Shown piece after piece: positions 8,491-16,817 of a DNA stretch of 64,000 nucleotides. The position numbers and the translations under genes were made by a program. Origin of the DNA: Mucilaginibacter aquariorum (lineage in GTDB: Bacteria > Bacteroidota > Bacteroidia > Sphingobacteriales > Sphingobacteriaceae). The notes under the pieces were generated by a model. That model searched no databases and was not told the DNA's origin. It saw nothing but the letters and a program-made list of their open reading frames with translations. How positions within the stretch are numbered: position 1 is the stretch's first letter; each line of letters opens with the position of its first letter. Location: contig NZ_JANHOH010000001.1 of NCBI RefSeq assembly GCF_024498135.1, forward strand, positions 868,001-932,000, read 5' to 3'.

Positions 8491-9645
8491 TTAAGTTCTT
8501 GGTAAGGTGCTCGCCCGGGTTATCAGGCCCGCGCCCAAATTGTTCTTGATATGATCTATAGCCTGATAAAGCCTGATCTTTTCCTTAGTGTCTTCGAAAA
8601 GGTTGATCTGGTAAGTACCGGTGATCAGTTTGGTAAACCGTACACCGATGAGCCGAACAAGTAAACGGCGGTCATAGAGCTTGCCAAAAAGCTGATTAGT
8701 TATGCTCAGAAGCGCGTCATCTGTGCTGATATGCGGGATGGTCGATTGCCTGAGCGGGGTGTCCCCGTTGGCGTAACGAAGTTTGACCGAAATACATCCA
8801 GTCAGGTAACCGTTGTTCCGGAGTCGGAACCCCAGTTCTTCAGTCAACCTCACTAGGCAGGCATGCATTAATTCCATATCAATGGTATCCTGCTCAAATG
8901 TATACTCCCTTGTCAGGCTTTTTTCTTCCATCTGCTCGATTACCGGCGTATCATCCACACCATTCGCGCGCCGCGAAATTTCAAGGCCTTCTTTTCCAAA
9001 CATGTTTTCCATATAGGGCAATGGCATTGCAGCAAGGTCACGTATGTTACGCACCCCCATCTTCCACAGCAATCTTGCTGTTTCGCCGCTGACCATAGGC
9101 AGTTCTGTAACCGGCCTGGGTGCCAGAAATCTTTTTTCATAACCATATACCACCTCTGCCTCGCCATTTGGCTTCGCATCATTGGTAGCGATCCTGCTTA
9201 CCGTTTTATTGGATGCGAGCCCAAACGATACGGGAAGCCCAGTTTCCCTGATCAGTAACTCACGCAATTCCCCGCTGTATTTCATGCACCCGAAATGCTT
9301 ATCCATACCTGATAGGTCAGCGTAAAATCTCTCCAGGGTAACTTTCTCCAGCTTCGGTACTTTTTCATCAATGATCTCCTTCACCATGTTCGAATATTGG
9401 CTGTAACTTTCATAGTCACCCCTTATCAGTACCAGTTGCGGGCAGGCCCGTTTGGCGAGTTTGATCGGCATGGCATTGGCCACCCGGAATTCCCTGGCCT
9501 TAGCATTACAGGACATAATGATACCGCGGTCGCCTGTGCCACCAATGGCAACCGGCCAGCCTTCCAGCCGTGAATCACGCATGAGTTCCACGTTTACGGG
9601 CAGATCTTCAAGGTCAAAATGTACGATGTGACGGTGTTCGATCAT
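8491..9645 (-). CDS. imuB: ImuB-like Y-family polymerase homologue, catalytic residues lost
   Basis: The 384-residue protein has Y-family architecture: palm and fingers to ~240, little finger ~250-345 (TREYTFEQDT onwards). The first acidic motif reads HFDLEDLPVNVE (9-20), with Glu in place of the second Asp and no aromatic steric gate; the second reads TLERFYAD (103-110), where active enzymes have SLDE. Two catalytic carboxylates are therefore changed, as in ImuB, which acts as a scaffold. QINLF at 346-350 matches the beta-clamp-binding pentapeptide. Together with the adjacent dnaE2 this predicts a clamp-tethered mutasome. No ImuA gene is seen beside it. Confidence 0.88.
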   Translation of the reverse strand: MIEHRHIVHFDLEDLPVNVELMRDSRLEGWPVAIGGTGDRGIIMSCNAKAREFRVANAMPIKLAKRACPQLVLIRGDYESYSQYSNMVKEIIDEKVPKLEKVTLERFYADLSGMDKHFGCMKYSGELRELLIRETGLPVSFGLASNKTVSRIATNDAKPNGEAEVVYGYEKRFLAPRPVTELPMVSGETARLLWKMGVRNIRDLAAMPLPYMENMFGKEGLEISRRANGVDDTPVIEQMEEKSLTREYTFEQDTIDMELMHACLVRLTEELGFRLRNNGYLTGCISVKLRYANGDTPLRQSTIPHISTDDALLSITNQLFGKLYDRRLLVRLIGVRFTKLITGTYQINLFEDTKEKIRLYQAIDHIKNNLGAGLITRASTLPRT

Positions 9646-9670
9646 AGCTCTGGATATGGGGTGATAAAAT

Positions 9671-9691
9671 TATGCTAATATTTTTAGTAAT
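9671..9691. promoter_or_regulatory. SOS-type operator, copy 2
   Basis: TATGCTAA-TATTT-TTAGTAAT, sharing the exact 13-bp core CTAATATTTTTAG with copies at 4659 and 26945. It lies 26 bases upstream of imuB on the minus strand and 40 bases upstream of the 9731 gene on the plus strand. A near -7 match (TAATTTTA on the minus strand, 9666-9673) adjoins it. The outer arm positions are less symmetric than in the other two copies. Confidence 0.65.
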
Positions 9692-9730
9692 TTATGTAAT
9701 ACTTTAAAAATTTATTTCCACATTTGTTTT

Positions 9731-10063
9731 ATGAATTTGTTAACGGCAGAAAGCCTGAAGGTTACAGATGTAAAAAATGGTTCCTCAAGATACCTTTTGG
9801 TTACTCCACTGGAGGACGGCCTGAATTATCGAATAACCTCTGACGGACTCGGCGTCACATTTGCTTTCTTTACCGAAATGACCGTCAAAGAAGAAGAACT
9901 TGGCAGGATGTTGTTTGATACTTCGGGTAACTGGATCTATGACGGCCGGGGTTTGACAGTTACAGAACAGGAAGACCTGGCTTTCCAGATCCTCAACTAC
10001 AAAGAAATTAATACAACAAGTAAAACATTAACTATAAGCGGGTTTTATGAACGACATTTATGA
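9731..10063 (+). CDS. hypothetical protein divergent from imuB (110 aa)
   Basis: A soluble, beta-rich protein (SSRYLLVTPLEDGLNYRI, LGVTFAFFTEMTV). No motif is recognised. The gene starts 40 bases from the operator shared with imuB-dnaE2, and its last 17 bases overlap the next gene, indicating tight coupling. By position it is a candidate member of the damage-inducible set; a role in the mutasome, perhaps in place of the missing ImuA, is only a guess. Confidence 0.65.
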   Translation: MNLLTAESLKVTDVKNGSSRYLLVTPLEDGLNYRITSDGLGVTFAFFTEMTVKEEELGRMLFDTSGNWIYDGRGLTVTEQEDLAFQILNYKEINTTSKTLTISGFYERHL

Positions 10064-10526
10064 AATTGCAGAGCATGATGGTTATGAAATGATCACCTGC
10101 CCTAAACGTAAATTACAGATACAGGTAATACACATCGAACGAGTTCCGGAAGACTTGCCGGAAGATGCGCATATTGCTTTTGCAACCGTGTTGCCTGGAG
10201 TAAAACCGCTTGGGAACAAATTGAATATGGAAATTTTAACGGCTTTTTGCATTATCGAACCCGAACTGATCGATTTCGAGCCGTATTTCGTGCACCCCGT
10301 GCTGATCATGAATGCTATTCATGATTATTTCGGCCGAATTTTTAAATGCGCGTTTGACAAAATCGAATATTCGCCGGCCTATCAGCGCAGCTTCATCGAT
10401 ACGATGTCGTTGGAACCTGAGAAAATGAGTTTTGAATTACGGGGTTATATGAGCCGTCATATTTCTGAAGAACAATTGGATTTCTTCCAATGGAAAGAAA
10501 AGCACTTGCAACCGCTATTGAATTAG
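10047..10526 (+). CDS. hypothetical protein of the DNA-damage module (159 aa)
   Basis: A soluble protein beginning MNDIYEIAEHDGYEMITC. It has an alpha/beta pattern (IAFATVLPGVKPLG, LIDFEPYFVHPVLIMNAIHDYFG) and an aromatic C-terminal helix. I do not recognise it. The ATG is inside the last codons of the upstream gene in another frame (17-base overlap), so both are expressed together from the promoter region that holds operator copy 2. Confidence 0.65.
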   Translation: MNDIYEIAEHDGYEMITCPKRKLQIQVIHIERVPEDLPEDAHIAFATVLPGVKPLGNKLNMEILTAFCIIEPELIDFEPYFVHPVLIMNAIHDYFGRIFKCAFDKIEYSPAYQRSFIDTMSLEPEKMSFELRGYMSRHISEEQLDFFQWKEKHLQPLLN

Positions 10527-11038
10527 GCCACGGTGCCAAAAACTTCGGATAGCTGGCATCAGGTAATGAAATCTTTCGTCAGAAGCAGGAGGCGAACGCC
10601 AGGTATCCGTTAATGGCTAAGCGATAACCTGCCGACGATTATCAACCGTTATTTACAGACCTTTCTCTTCGTAATATGCCGAAGTCGATTTGATGCGGGA
10701 TCAAGGTCAGGTCATTAAAAAAGGATCGCATAACGAATGAGATGCCCTCATTCCATTGCTTCCTTTGCAGTTTTGTGGTTTTTTTAGGAGCATATCTTTA
10801 CTACGATTGTCGTCAAGGCGAACACATCCTGTACCGTAGTCCGAACTCTGGGGACCAACATTGCGCAGAGCGGTTGGTCAGCGAGTTCAAACAATTACCG
10901 TATGTTATTAGGTCCAACACTTTTACCGCACATCATCCTTACCGCTATTCGTTTAAAGCGGTTATAAATAAAAATCCAAAATACCCTTCTTTTGAATTAT
11001 TGGACGGGAATTTGCACTGTATGGTAAAATACAGGAGG
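10527..11038. other. intergenic stretch without convincing gene
   Basis: A plus-strand frame open from 10742 joins the response regulator at 11039, but its sequence (Cys- and His-rich start, no conserved pattern) does not look like protein and I treat it as untranslated. No RNA gene, repeat or terminator is recognised here. Confidence 0.5.
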
Positions 11039-11401
11039 ATGGCAAGAAGGATATTGGTAATAGATGATGATGAGGACATCCTTGAAATTCTGAATATTAT
11101 ATTTCAGGAGAACGGATATGATATTGTTATGTCCAATACAGGGGATGCCGCGGAGCACATACGAGTGATCCGGCCCGACATCGTCCTACTTGACGTAAGA
11201 ATCGTAGGCTCGGCAAAAAACGGCTTGGAAATTTGTAAGGAGATAAAATCGCAGCTGGAAACGCGGCATCTGCCGGTAATGCTGGTGTCCGCAGAATCGG
11301 ACTTATTTGTCATTGCAAATGAATGCGGTGCCAATGCTTACATTTCAAAACCTTTTGATATTTTTGATCTGCTGGCAAAGGTAGAGCAATGCCTCGCGTA
11401 A
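11039..11401 (+). CDS. single-domain response regulator (CheY-like receiver)
   Basis: A 120-residue receiver domain and nothing else. The acidic pocket is DDDED (9-13), the phospho-acceptor is Asp52 in VLLDVR, the switch Ser is in LVSAES and the conserved Lys in ISKPFD. The start at 11039 gives MARRILVIDDD; an in-frame ATG at 11021 would add six residues. AGGAGG abuts the ATG, too close to act as a normal ribosome site. No histidine kinase is adjacent, so its partner is elsewhere. It precedes the ferritin-like gene by 18 bases and probably shares its message. Confidence 0.85.
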   Translation: MARRILVIDDDEDILEILNIIFQENGYDIVMSNTGDAAEHIRVIRPDIVLLDVRIVGSAKNGLEICKEIKSQLETRHLPVMLVSAESDLFVIANECGANAYISKPFDIFDLLAKVEQCLA

Positions 11402-11419
11402 CTTGTCAGCTACAGGCCT

Positions 11420-11944
11420 ATGACAAATGAATCAGGAAAGTTGTTCCCTAAACAGATACAGTTAGGGTCCGAAAAATTAAAATCTTTCTTCATCAATCAC
11501 CTTAACAGGATCTACAGCGCCAAGGCTCACCTGGTCAGCAAATTGCCGTTGTTAAATGACGAAGTTTATTTTAAAGATTTGCAATTTGCTATACAGGAAA
11601 CCGTTGAGGATGTCGAAAAGCAAATGGCGCGTATGGACGTCATTTATGAATTGCTGGACGCGGTCAAAGCCGATGGCAGTATCAACGGCTTAAGCGGCCT
11701 GATAGATGATGCTTTTGACGCCATAGCAGAACAAGCGGATGAAGCGGAGCTACGCGATATGTCTATCATATTTTATCTTCAAAATATTGAAAGTATGGAA
11801 ATGGCTTCATTTCAGGTATTGCAAATGGCAGCCGTCAAGCTTAAAAATAACCAAATCAAACAGCTGCTCCAAGAAAACTACGATGAAGCCAAAGCAGATC
11901 GTACCCTGCTGTTATTTATCGCTGCCAAATATATTATCAAATAA
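11420..11944 (+). CDS. DUF892 / YciE-type ferritin-like protein
   Basis: The 174-residue protein matches the YciE/YciF (DUF892) family: an opening LKSFFINHLNRIYSAKAHLVSKLP helix, central helices with ETVEDVEKQMARMDVIYELL and a final helix ENYDEAKADRTLLLF. These four-helix ferritin-like proteins are stress-induced in many bacteria and may bind a di-metal centre; the usual E...ExxH ligands are only partly evident here. Position next to a response regulator and upstream of hsp20 suggests a general-stress group. Confidence 0.8.
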   Translation: MTNESGKLFPKQIQLGSEKLKSFFINHLNRIYSAKAHLVSKLPLLNDEVYFKDLQFAIQETVEDVEKQMARMDVIYELLDAVKADGSINGLSGLIDDAFDAIAEQADEAELRDMSIIFYLQNIESMEMASFQVLQMAAVKLKNNQIKQLLQENYDEAKADRTLLLFIAAKYIIK

Positions 11945-11984
11945 CCGGTGGATGATTTTGTATTTTTAAAACGGTGACTAAATA

Positions 11985-12188
11985 TTAAAATTGACCGGCC
12001 CAGTCGTCATCACTATTTTTACTTGACAATACCAGTGTAAGCCAAAGCAAGGTTCCGGTGAGGAGCCATTGTTTATGCCCAGTAGGTAATCTATGGCCAG
12101 GATTGATCATCCATAATATTACATCCCATAGCAGCAAAAAAGCAAGTGCAGTAAACAGCAGGGACCTGAAAAGTTCAACCTTGCTCAT
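11985..12188 (-). CDS. small two-helix membrane protein
   Basis: 67 residues with two hydrophobic segments (LLFTALAFLLLWDVILWMI and WLLTGTLLWLTLVL) separated by a short basic loop, and a polar acidic tail (NSDDDWAGQF). Function unknown. Its ATG overlaps the TGA of the upstream gene (ATGA), so it is the second gene of a two-gene unit. Confidence 0.6.
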   Translation of the reverse strand: MSKVELFRSLLFTALAFLLLWDVILWMINPGHRLPTGHKQWLLTGTLLWLTLVLSSKNSDDDWAGQF

Positions 12189-12478
12189 AGCATTTCCTCC
12201 AGATTTTTAAGCCGGAATATTTCTCGCGCAATCAATTTGCAGTTGCAGGCCAGTTCCTCCAGGTTACAAGAAATTGTTTTAATCTTCACCGGTATTTCAT
12301 CAACCGTTTCCATCAGGTCAATGTGCAGCAGGTAATTTTCTTTGATTCTCTCGCTCCCTTTCAGTTGCCTGAATAATTCATATGCAGCATGACGGTCATT
12401 ACCGAAGAAATACTGACCATAGTCGCAAAAACCCTGCGGTGTTTTCAGGCTAAGTAAGATATAAAATTGCGATTTCAT
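12185..12478 (-). CDS. hypothetical protein (97 aa)
   Basis: A soluble protein that starts MKSQFYILLSLKTP and has an alpha/beta make-up with a Cys-containing helix (CNLEELACNCKLIAREIF). No family recognised. It lies directly downstream of hsp20, separated by a strong hairpin, and overlaps the following membrane-protein gene by 4 bases. It may therefore be read through from hsp20 at low level or have its own promoter within or next to the palindrome. Confidence 0.6.
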   Translation of the reverse strand: MKSQFYILLSLKTPQGFCDYGQYFFGNDRHAAYELFRQLKGSERIKENYLLHIDLMETVDEIPVKIKTISCNLEELACNCKLIAREIFRLKNLEEML

Positions 12479-12490
12479 AACACTTAAAAT

Positions 12491-12522
12491 TCTAAGAGCT
12501 CCTGCATGCAGGAGCTCTTAGA
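12491..12522 (-). terminator. hairpin terminator downstream of hsp20
   Basis: A perfect 32-bp palindrome (arms TCTAAGAGCTCCTGCA and its complement, no loop bases). On the minus strand it is followed by ATTTTAAG, a short U-run. It lies 18 bases past the hsp20 stop and 13 bases before the next minus-strand gene. Confidence 0.6.
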
Positions 12523-12540
12523 TTAAAAACTATAAAGCCG

Positions 12541-12978
12541 TTACTTAATCTCGATCTGACGGCGTACTACTTTTGCTTCTTCGCGTTTAGCAATGTCGAT
12601 GCGCAGGATGCCATCGGTATAGGAAGCTTCGATATTGCCATGGTCAGCGCTTTCAGGCAGAGTGAATGAACGCACAAATGAGCTATAGCTGTATTCACGT
12701 TTGCTATAGTTCTTCTGATTATCCTGATGGTCGCCGCTTTGCTCCACCGAAATACTCAGCTGATTGCGTTCCAGGTTCAGTTTGAAATCTTCTTTTTTCA
12801 GGCCCGGAGCTGCAAGCTCGACATGGTAATTATTCTCGCTTTCGCTAATGTTTACCGCCGGTACACGGGCTACCATGCGGTCGCTGAAGAAAGTGTCATT
12901 TAAGATTGAATCAAAAACATCATTAAAGCCTGGCATTAATGTGTTGTTCGCTTTGTTGTTGAATTTAACTAAGGTCAT
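12541..12978 (-). CDS. Hsp20/alpha-crystallin small heat-shock protein
   Basis: A 145-residue small heat-shock protein. The alpha-crystallin domain starts with VPAVNISESENNYHVELAAPG and contains the conserved LNLERNQLSISVE and FVRSFTLPE strands and the DGILRIDIAKRE segment; the C-terminus ends QIEIK, close to the IxI motif used for oligomer assembly. It acts as an ATP-independent holdase in the cytoplasm. The upstream region shows no obvious CIRCE element. Confidence 0.95.
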   Translation of the reverse strand: MTLVKFNNKANNTLMPGFNDVFDSILNDTFFSDRMVARVPAVNISESENNYHVELAAPGLKKEDFKLNLERNQLSISVEQSGDHQDNQKNYSKREYSYSSFVRSFTLPESADHGNIEASYTDGILRIDIAKREEAKVVRRQIEIK

Positions 12979-13357
12979 GGCCTCTTCTCCTTTAAGTTTT
13001 ACTTTAAAAAATAGTTGAACAAAAAATTAATTAAACTTAAAAGGCTTATTACAAGGACTATGCCAGTCGTTTAACGCTGAAAAATTTGCAGATTTGAATG
13101 AAAAATTTTCAGAGCTGTTGTCATTTTTGCAGTGATCGAACTTAGAACGGTTTTATATTTAAGACCTACAAGCACCGTTCCCCTACCCGAAGGTTGCGGC
13201 CAGTTACCATATTAAATCAGGAGTGGCAATAATCTGTTTACTGGATGCTAATGTCAGATGTTTTTTAAATAGAGTACCACCAGCGAATAACCATCCTAGA
13301 GATGCTCTTGATTAAAGTTATTGATTAAATCACTGTCGGCATCTTTAATAAAAATTA
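12979..13357. other. intergenic region upstream of hsp20
   Basis: AT-rich near the hsp20 start and otherwise featureless. I see no open frame of interest, RNA gene or repeat. The hsp20 promoter should lie in the first 60 bases. Confidence 0.5.
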
Positions 13358-13687
13358 TTATTGCCCCTCAACATCATTACTTCTCTCCGATTCATATCCC
13401 TGTAAAAAGGCAGCAACCTGAGCCTGCTCTTCGTCATCAAGAAATTCACCAAGATAAACCCAGTCAAATTTATCATCATCACGGTGGGCAAAAGTACCTA
13501 TTTCCGTTGTATCACCCGGATTGTCTTCTGTCGATGTCCCCGCGGGATCGTCAAATCTTGTCGCTTGAAGTTGGTACACGCTGGATGGAATTTGATTTCC
13601 GTCGTTCTCATAGGTAGCAGGATCGATTTCAATATACAATTTCGAACCATCGGTCCTGGTCATTTCAAATGATGTCATTGTGGTCAT
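13358..13687 (-). CDS. acidic hypothetical protein (109 aa)
   Basis: A strongly acidic soluble protein (MTTMTSFEMTRTDGS start; RDDDKFDWVYLGEFLDDEEQ). No membrane or signal segment. A second ATG three codons in (MTSFEM) could also be used. The sequence is typical of a single-domain beta protein but I do not recognise it. It is bounded by long gene-poor stretches. Confidence 0.55.
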   Translation of the reverse strand: MTTMTSFEMTRTDGSKLYIEIDPATYENDGNQIPSSVYQLQATRFDDPAGTSTEDNPGDTTEIGTFAHRDDDKFDWVYLGEFLDDEEQAQVAAFLQGYESERSNDVEGQ

Positions 13688-13871
13688 AGTTCTAAGTATT
13701 TGATATTAAAAAGACAACGCAACGGGTTAGTTGTTTCATCCAATATTTTGCAATGGAAATATATTTAAACAGCTATCCTTAAATTGTTAAGGTAGGGCAT
13801 GATGTGAAGTGTTTGTTCAAGAGCTGAAAAATGGGTAATAAGGTGGCTTTGGTCACCAAAAATACCTCTAT

Positions 13872-14021
13872 TTAGAAATTATGGAGATTATATAGTTTAA
13901 TGTAATAGCGGTCAGTAAGCCGGTCAGCAAGGTACGTCCCTTGCAAAACAACTTCCGTTTTTTCATGATACCCTAAATTATTAAAATCGTCTGCGGTTAA
14001 CATAGCCATTTTATTTTTCAT
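13872..14021 (-). pseudogene. short, probably truncated small conserved protein
   Basis: A 49-codon frame MKNKMAMLTADDFNNLGYH ... YIKLYNLHNF then TAA. It resembles a widespread small Bacteroidota protein that begins with a TAEEFN helix and contains LANRLYxxYxIxLY, followed by FYVEVxY. Here the codon expected for the Tyr after NF is TAA, and the frame then continues IEVFLV, so a nonsense change seems to have cut the protein. The family recall is from memory; the truncation inference depends on it. Confidence 0.4.
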
Positions 14022-14081
14022 GCCAGTTCTGATAATGCTTTACAAAGCTCGTGCCTTTAATTTCAGCTTCCGCTTTATGTT

Positions 14082-14502
14082 TTATTTAAGTAATGCCAGC
14101 GTTTGAGGATCTTTTTCTCCCTTGAAATATTTGAATAGCACCTCGGCGAATATTGTATCAGATGCTGGAACACAGGAAAACAGGGTCATAGACGAGCGCA
14201 ATTTCATATCATCCGGAGAACCGAAAATATGTGTGGCATTTATGAACATTAAGTTTTATCAGTTGCCGGCTGATCGCAACCAACCTTTCACCTAGTATAG
14301 GATGCATAAGGTAAGCTTCCGCTTCTCTAATGTCCTTTATTGCATATTTTTTCGACATTTCCGAAAAACCTAACCCCTCAATTTGCGGGAAAATATACCA
14401 CATCCAATGACCACTCTTTTTCCCCCTGCTCACTTCGTCGAATGCACTTTGATAGTCTGACTGCTGCGCTTCAATAAACCTGTTTAAATTTCCAATCTGC
14501 AT
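14082..14502 (-). pseudogene. DUF1810 family protein with a one-base frameshift
   Basis: The uninterrupted frame (14209-14502) gives 97 residues with the DUF1810 start (LNRFIEAQQSDYQSAF, then GHWMWYIFPQIEGLGFS), then runs into a non-family tail after LNVH. In the next frame the rest of the family follows exactly: ATHIFGSPDDMKLRSSMTLF, then a tail ending ALLK before TAA at 14082-14084. Removing one A from the AAA after CAT restores a ~139-residue protein, the usual family size; the span of 421 bases fits one extra base. Function of DUF1810 is not established. It may be a sequencing error. Confidence 0.8.
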
Positions 14503-14647
14503 AGGTAGTTAACCCATCACCCCGGCAACTTGTTTAGGATACCGGCCGAATATCCGCTCTGCCTATTCCTGTAACATCACCGTTTAATTTCACTGACAAT
14601 AAAATATTCCGCCGTAACAAAAACGAGGGAATCGGGTTATCCATGTT

Positions 14648-14920
14648 ATGGAAAACTATCCTATAACTGTAAGCAAAGACGATGAGGTTCACCATTTTGA
14701 AGTAGGGGAATATCCCCATCATGACGATGACAGGTGTAAGTTCAGGGTTTTTGAAAACGGGGTTTATGTAGCGAGTTTTGAACCCGATGATCACGACTTT
14801 CTGCACATTTGCCAGAACCCGGGTAATGTTGGCGAGGAAATTTTGCATTTACTCGCAGATAAAATTGAAACACATCATCCGCACGGTATAAACGATAACG
14901 TCAAAAAATTAAAATTATGA
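14648..14920 (+). CDS. hypothetical protein translationally coupled to Ku (90 aa)
   Basis: A small acidic, His-rich soluble protein (MENYPITVSKDDEVHHF; VGEYPHHDDDR). The last bases overlap the ku ATG (ATGA), so the two are expressed together. No domain recognised. The tight coupling makes it a candidate accessory of the end-joining machinery, but the sequence itself offers no support for a function. Confidence 0.7.
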   Translation: MENYPITVSKDDEVHHFEVGEYPHHDDDRCKFRVFENGVYVASFEPDDHDFLHICQNPGNVGEEILHLLADKIETHHPHGINDNVKKLKL

Positions 14921-15687
14921 GATCAATCTGGAAAGGCTCGATAGGTTTTGGACTGGTAAGTATCCCTATCAAATTATATTCTGCGGTTGAGAAGTCGTCG
15001 CTCGATCTTGATATGCTGGATAGCCGGGACCACGCGCATATTAAATTCCAACGTGTTAATGAAAACACAAAAAAGGAAGTTCCTTATGATAAAATTGTCA
15101 AAGGTTATAAATACGATGACGATTATGTTATCGTTGAGGATGCCGATTTTGAAGCCGCAGCTCCGGAAAAAAGTAAAGTTATCGAGATTGAAAACTTTGT
15201 GGATATTACTTCTGTGAACCCCATGTTCTACGAAACATCGTATTATACAGAGCCGGAAACTAAAAACAATAAGGCGTATGCCCTTCTTTTAGCTGCTCTT
15301 AAAAAATCAGGTAAAGCAGGGTTAGCCAGGTTCGTACTTCGCAGCACCGAAAGCATGTGTATTGTTCACCCGGTCGATAGCGCAATAGTTGTGACAAGGA
15401 TCAGATTTGAACAACAAATCCGTGATCAAAGTGAACTTAAATTGGATGACAAGGTCGAAGTCAGTAAAAAGGAACTGGATATGGGCCTTGCCTTGATTAA
15501 CCAATATGCGGAACCGCTTGACCTTTCCAAATATAAAGACGAATACCACAACGAATTGCTAAAGTTGATCGAGGCGAAAGCTAAGGGCAAAAGGCCAACT
15601 ATTAAAAAACTAAAATCCAAAGCAGCTAAAAGCGATGATCTTTACGATCAATTGATGAGCAGTTTGCAGGTGAAAAAAGGGGCTTAA
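14917..15687 (+). CDS. ku: Ku DNA end-binding protein (bacterial NHEJ)
   Basis: The 256-residue protein has the bacterial Ku start MRSIWKGSIGFGLVSIP, the central barrel (FVDITSVNPMFYETSYYTEP, with KAYALLLAAL) and a basic C-terminal tail (KAKGKRPTIKKLKSKAAKS). Ku forms a ring homodimer that threads onto double-strand ends and recruits LigD. It lies in an island with ExoIII, an Fpg-like protein and LigD, the normal partners for end processing. Confidence 0.95.
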   Translation: MRSIWKGSIGFGLVSIPIKLYSAVEKSSLDLDMLDSRDHAHIKFQRVNENTKKEVPYDKIVKGYKYDDDYVIVEDADFEAAAPEKSKVIEIENFVDITSVNPMFYETSYYTEPETKNNKAYALLLAALKKSGKAGLARFVLRSTESMCIVHPVDSAIVVTRIRFEQQIRDQSELKLDDKVEVSKKELDMGLALINQYAEPLDLSKYKDEYHNELLKLIEAKAKGKRPTIKKLKSKAAKSDDLYDQLMSSLQVKKGA

Positions 15688-15700
15688 TAAATTAAAAATA

Positions 15701-15940
15701 ATGAAAAATCCATTCGAGAAAGAAAATCATAACGGGCTGATTGCAGCTGCAATCATCGGCGGATTTGCAGCGGCAGCTCTCGCTTATCTGTTTTTAACAG
15801 AAGAGGGCGAAGAACGGTTCGCAGAAATTAAACATAAGGTAAAAGACCTGGCAAAAGATATAGCATCCGGGATTGTCAGCGATAAAACAGGCATTTCTAA
15901 AAAAAACGTAAAATCCGTTGCTGACCATGTTGTAAAATAA
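15701..15940 (+). CDS. YtxH-like small membrane-anchored protein
   Basis: 79 residues with one hydrophobic segment (GLIAAAIIGGFAAAALAYLFL) followed by a charged helix (EEGEERFAEIKHKVKDLAKD). This is the YtxH pattern: an N-terminal anchor and a long amphipathic helix. Function is not known; YtxH-type genes often accompany stress genes. It starts 13 bases after ku and is probably in the same operon. Confidence 0.75.
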   Translation: MKNPFEKENHNGLIAAAIIGGFAAAALAYLFLTEEGEERFAEIKHKVKDLAKDIASGIVSDKTGISKKNVKSVADHVVK

Positions 15941-15961
15941 CGTTGCTGATACCGGCAAAGA

Positions 15962-16756
15962 ATGAAGATAGCTACTTATAATATTAATGGGATAAATGGC
16001 CGCATTGATAATCTTGTCAGATGGTTGATGAACTCAAAACCTGACGTCGTATGTCTGCAGGAATTAAAAGCAGAAGACCAAAAATTCCCGGAGAAGGTAT
16101 TGCTGAAGGCCGGTTATCACGCTATATGGCAGGGACAAAAAAGTTGGAACGGAGTTGCAATTTTATCGCGTTACGGAGAAATTCAGGAAACACGCCGCGG
16201 ACTCGATGGCGATCCAGAAGACACACATAGCCGCTACATCGAAGCATTTATTAACGGTGTAGTTATTGGTTGTCTGTACCTGCCTAATGGCAACCCCTTT
16301 CCTGGGCCTAAATTTGATTACAAATTAAAATGGATCAAACGGCTTACAAAGCATGCGAAAAAGCTGGAAACATTTAATTTGCCGGTAGCCTTAATTGGTG
16401 ATTATAATATCATGCCAACCGACCTGGATACCTATAAAGCTGAAAAGTACCTTGACAATGCGTTATTCAGACCTGAAGCACGGAAGCTTTTCAGGAATTT
16501 ATTAAATCAGGGTTGGACTGATGCTATCCGTAAACTTTACCCTCAAAAAAGGATCTACACATTTTGGGACTATTTGAGAAACGCTTACGGCCGTGATGCA
16601 GGCCTAAGACTGGACCATTTTCTATTAAACGATAAGCTGGAAGGCAATCTGATCTCTGCCGGTGTTGATAAGGAAGTTAGGGGCTGGGAACATAGCAGCG
16701 ATCACGCGCCGGTTTGGATCGAGCTATCTAAAAGTTTTCGTGATATCCCTGCTTAA
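15962..16756 (+). CDS. xth: exodeoxyribonuclease III / AP endonuclease (XthA-type)
   Basis: An exonuclease-endonuclease-phosphatase fold protein of 264 residues. Landmarks of ExoIII are present: MKIATYNINGINGR, the metal ligand Glu in VCLQELK, the WNGVAILSR turn, CLYLPNGNP, the catalytic Asp/Asn in LIGDYNIMPTDLD and the terminal His in EHSSDHAPVWIEL. It incises abasic sites and trims 3' ends, fitting between Ku and LigD. Confidence 0.93.
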   Translation: MKIATYNINGINGRIDNLVRWLMNSKPDVVCLQELKAEDQKFPEKVLLKAGYHAIWQGQKSWNGVAILSRYGEIQETRRGLDGDPEDTHSRYIEAFINGVVIGCLYLPNGNPFPGPKFDYKLKWIKRLTKHAKKLETFNLPVALIGDYNIMPTDLDTYKAEKYLDNALFRPEARKLFRNLLNQGWTDAIRKLYPQKRIYTFWDYLRNAYGRDAGLRLDHFLLNDKLEGNLISAGVDKEVRGWEHSSDHAPVWIELSKSFRDIPA

Positions 16757-16817
16757 CATCACCACTATTCATTTTAAAACAAGATTTACCAAATTTACAT
16801 TTCACATTAACATACCT

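Noticed and set aside
10742..11038. N-terminal extension of the single-domain response regulator frame
   Set aside because: The receiver domain starts at 11039; the extension shows no conserved protein pattern.
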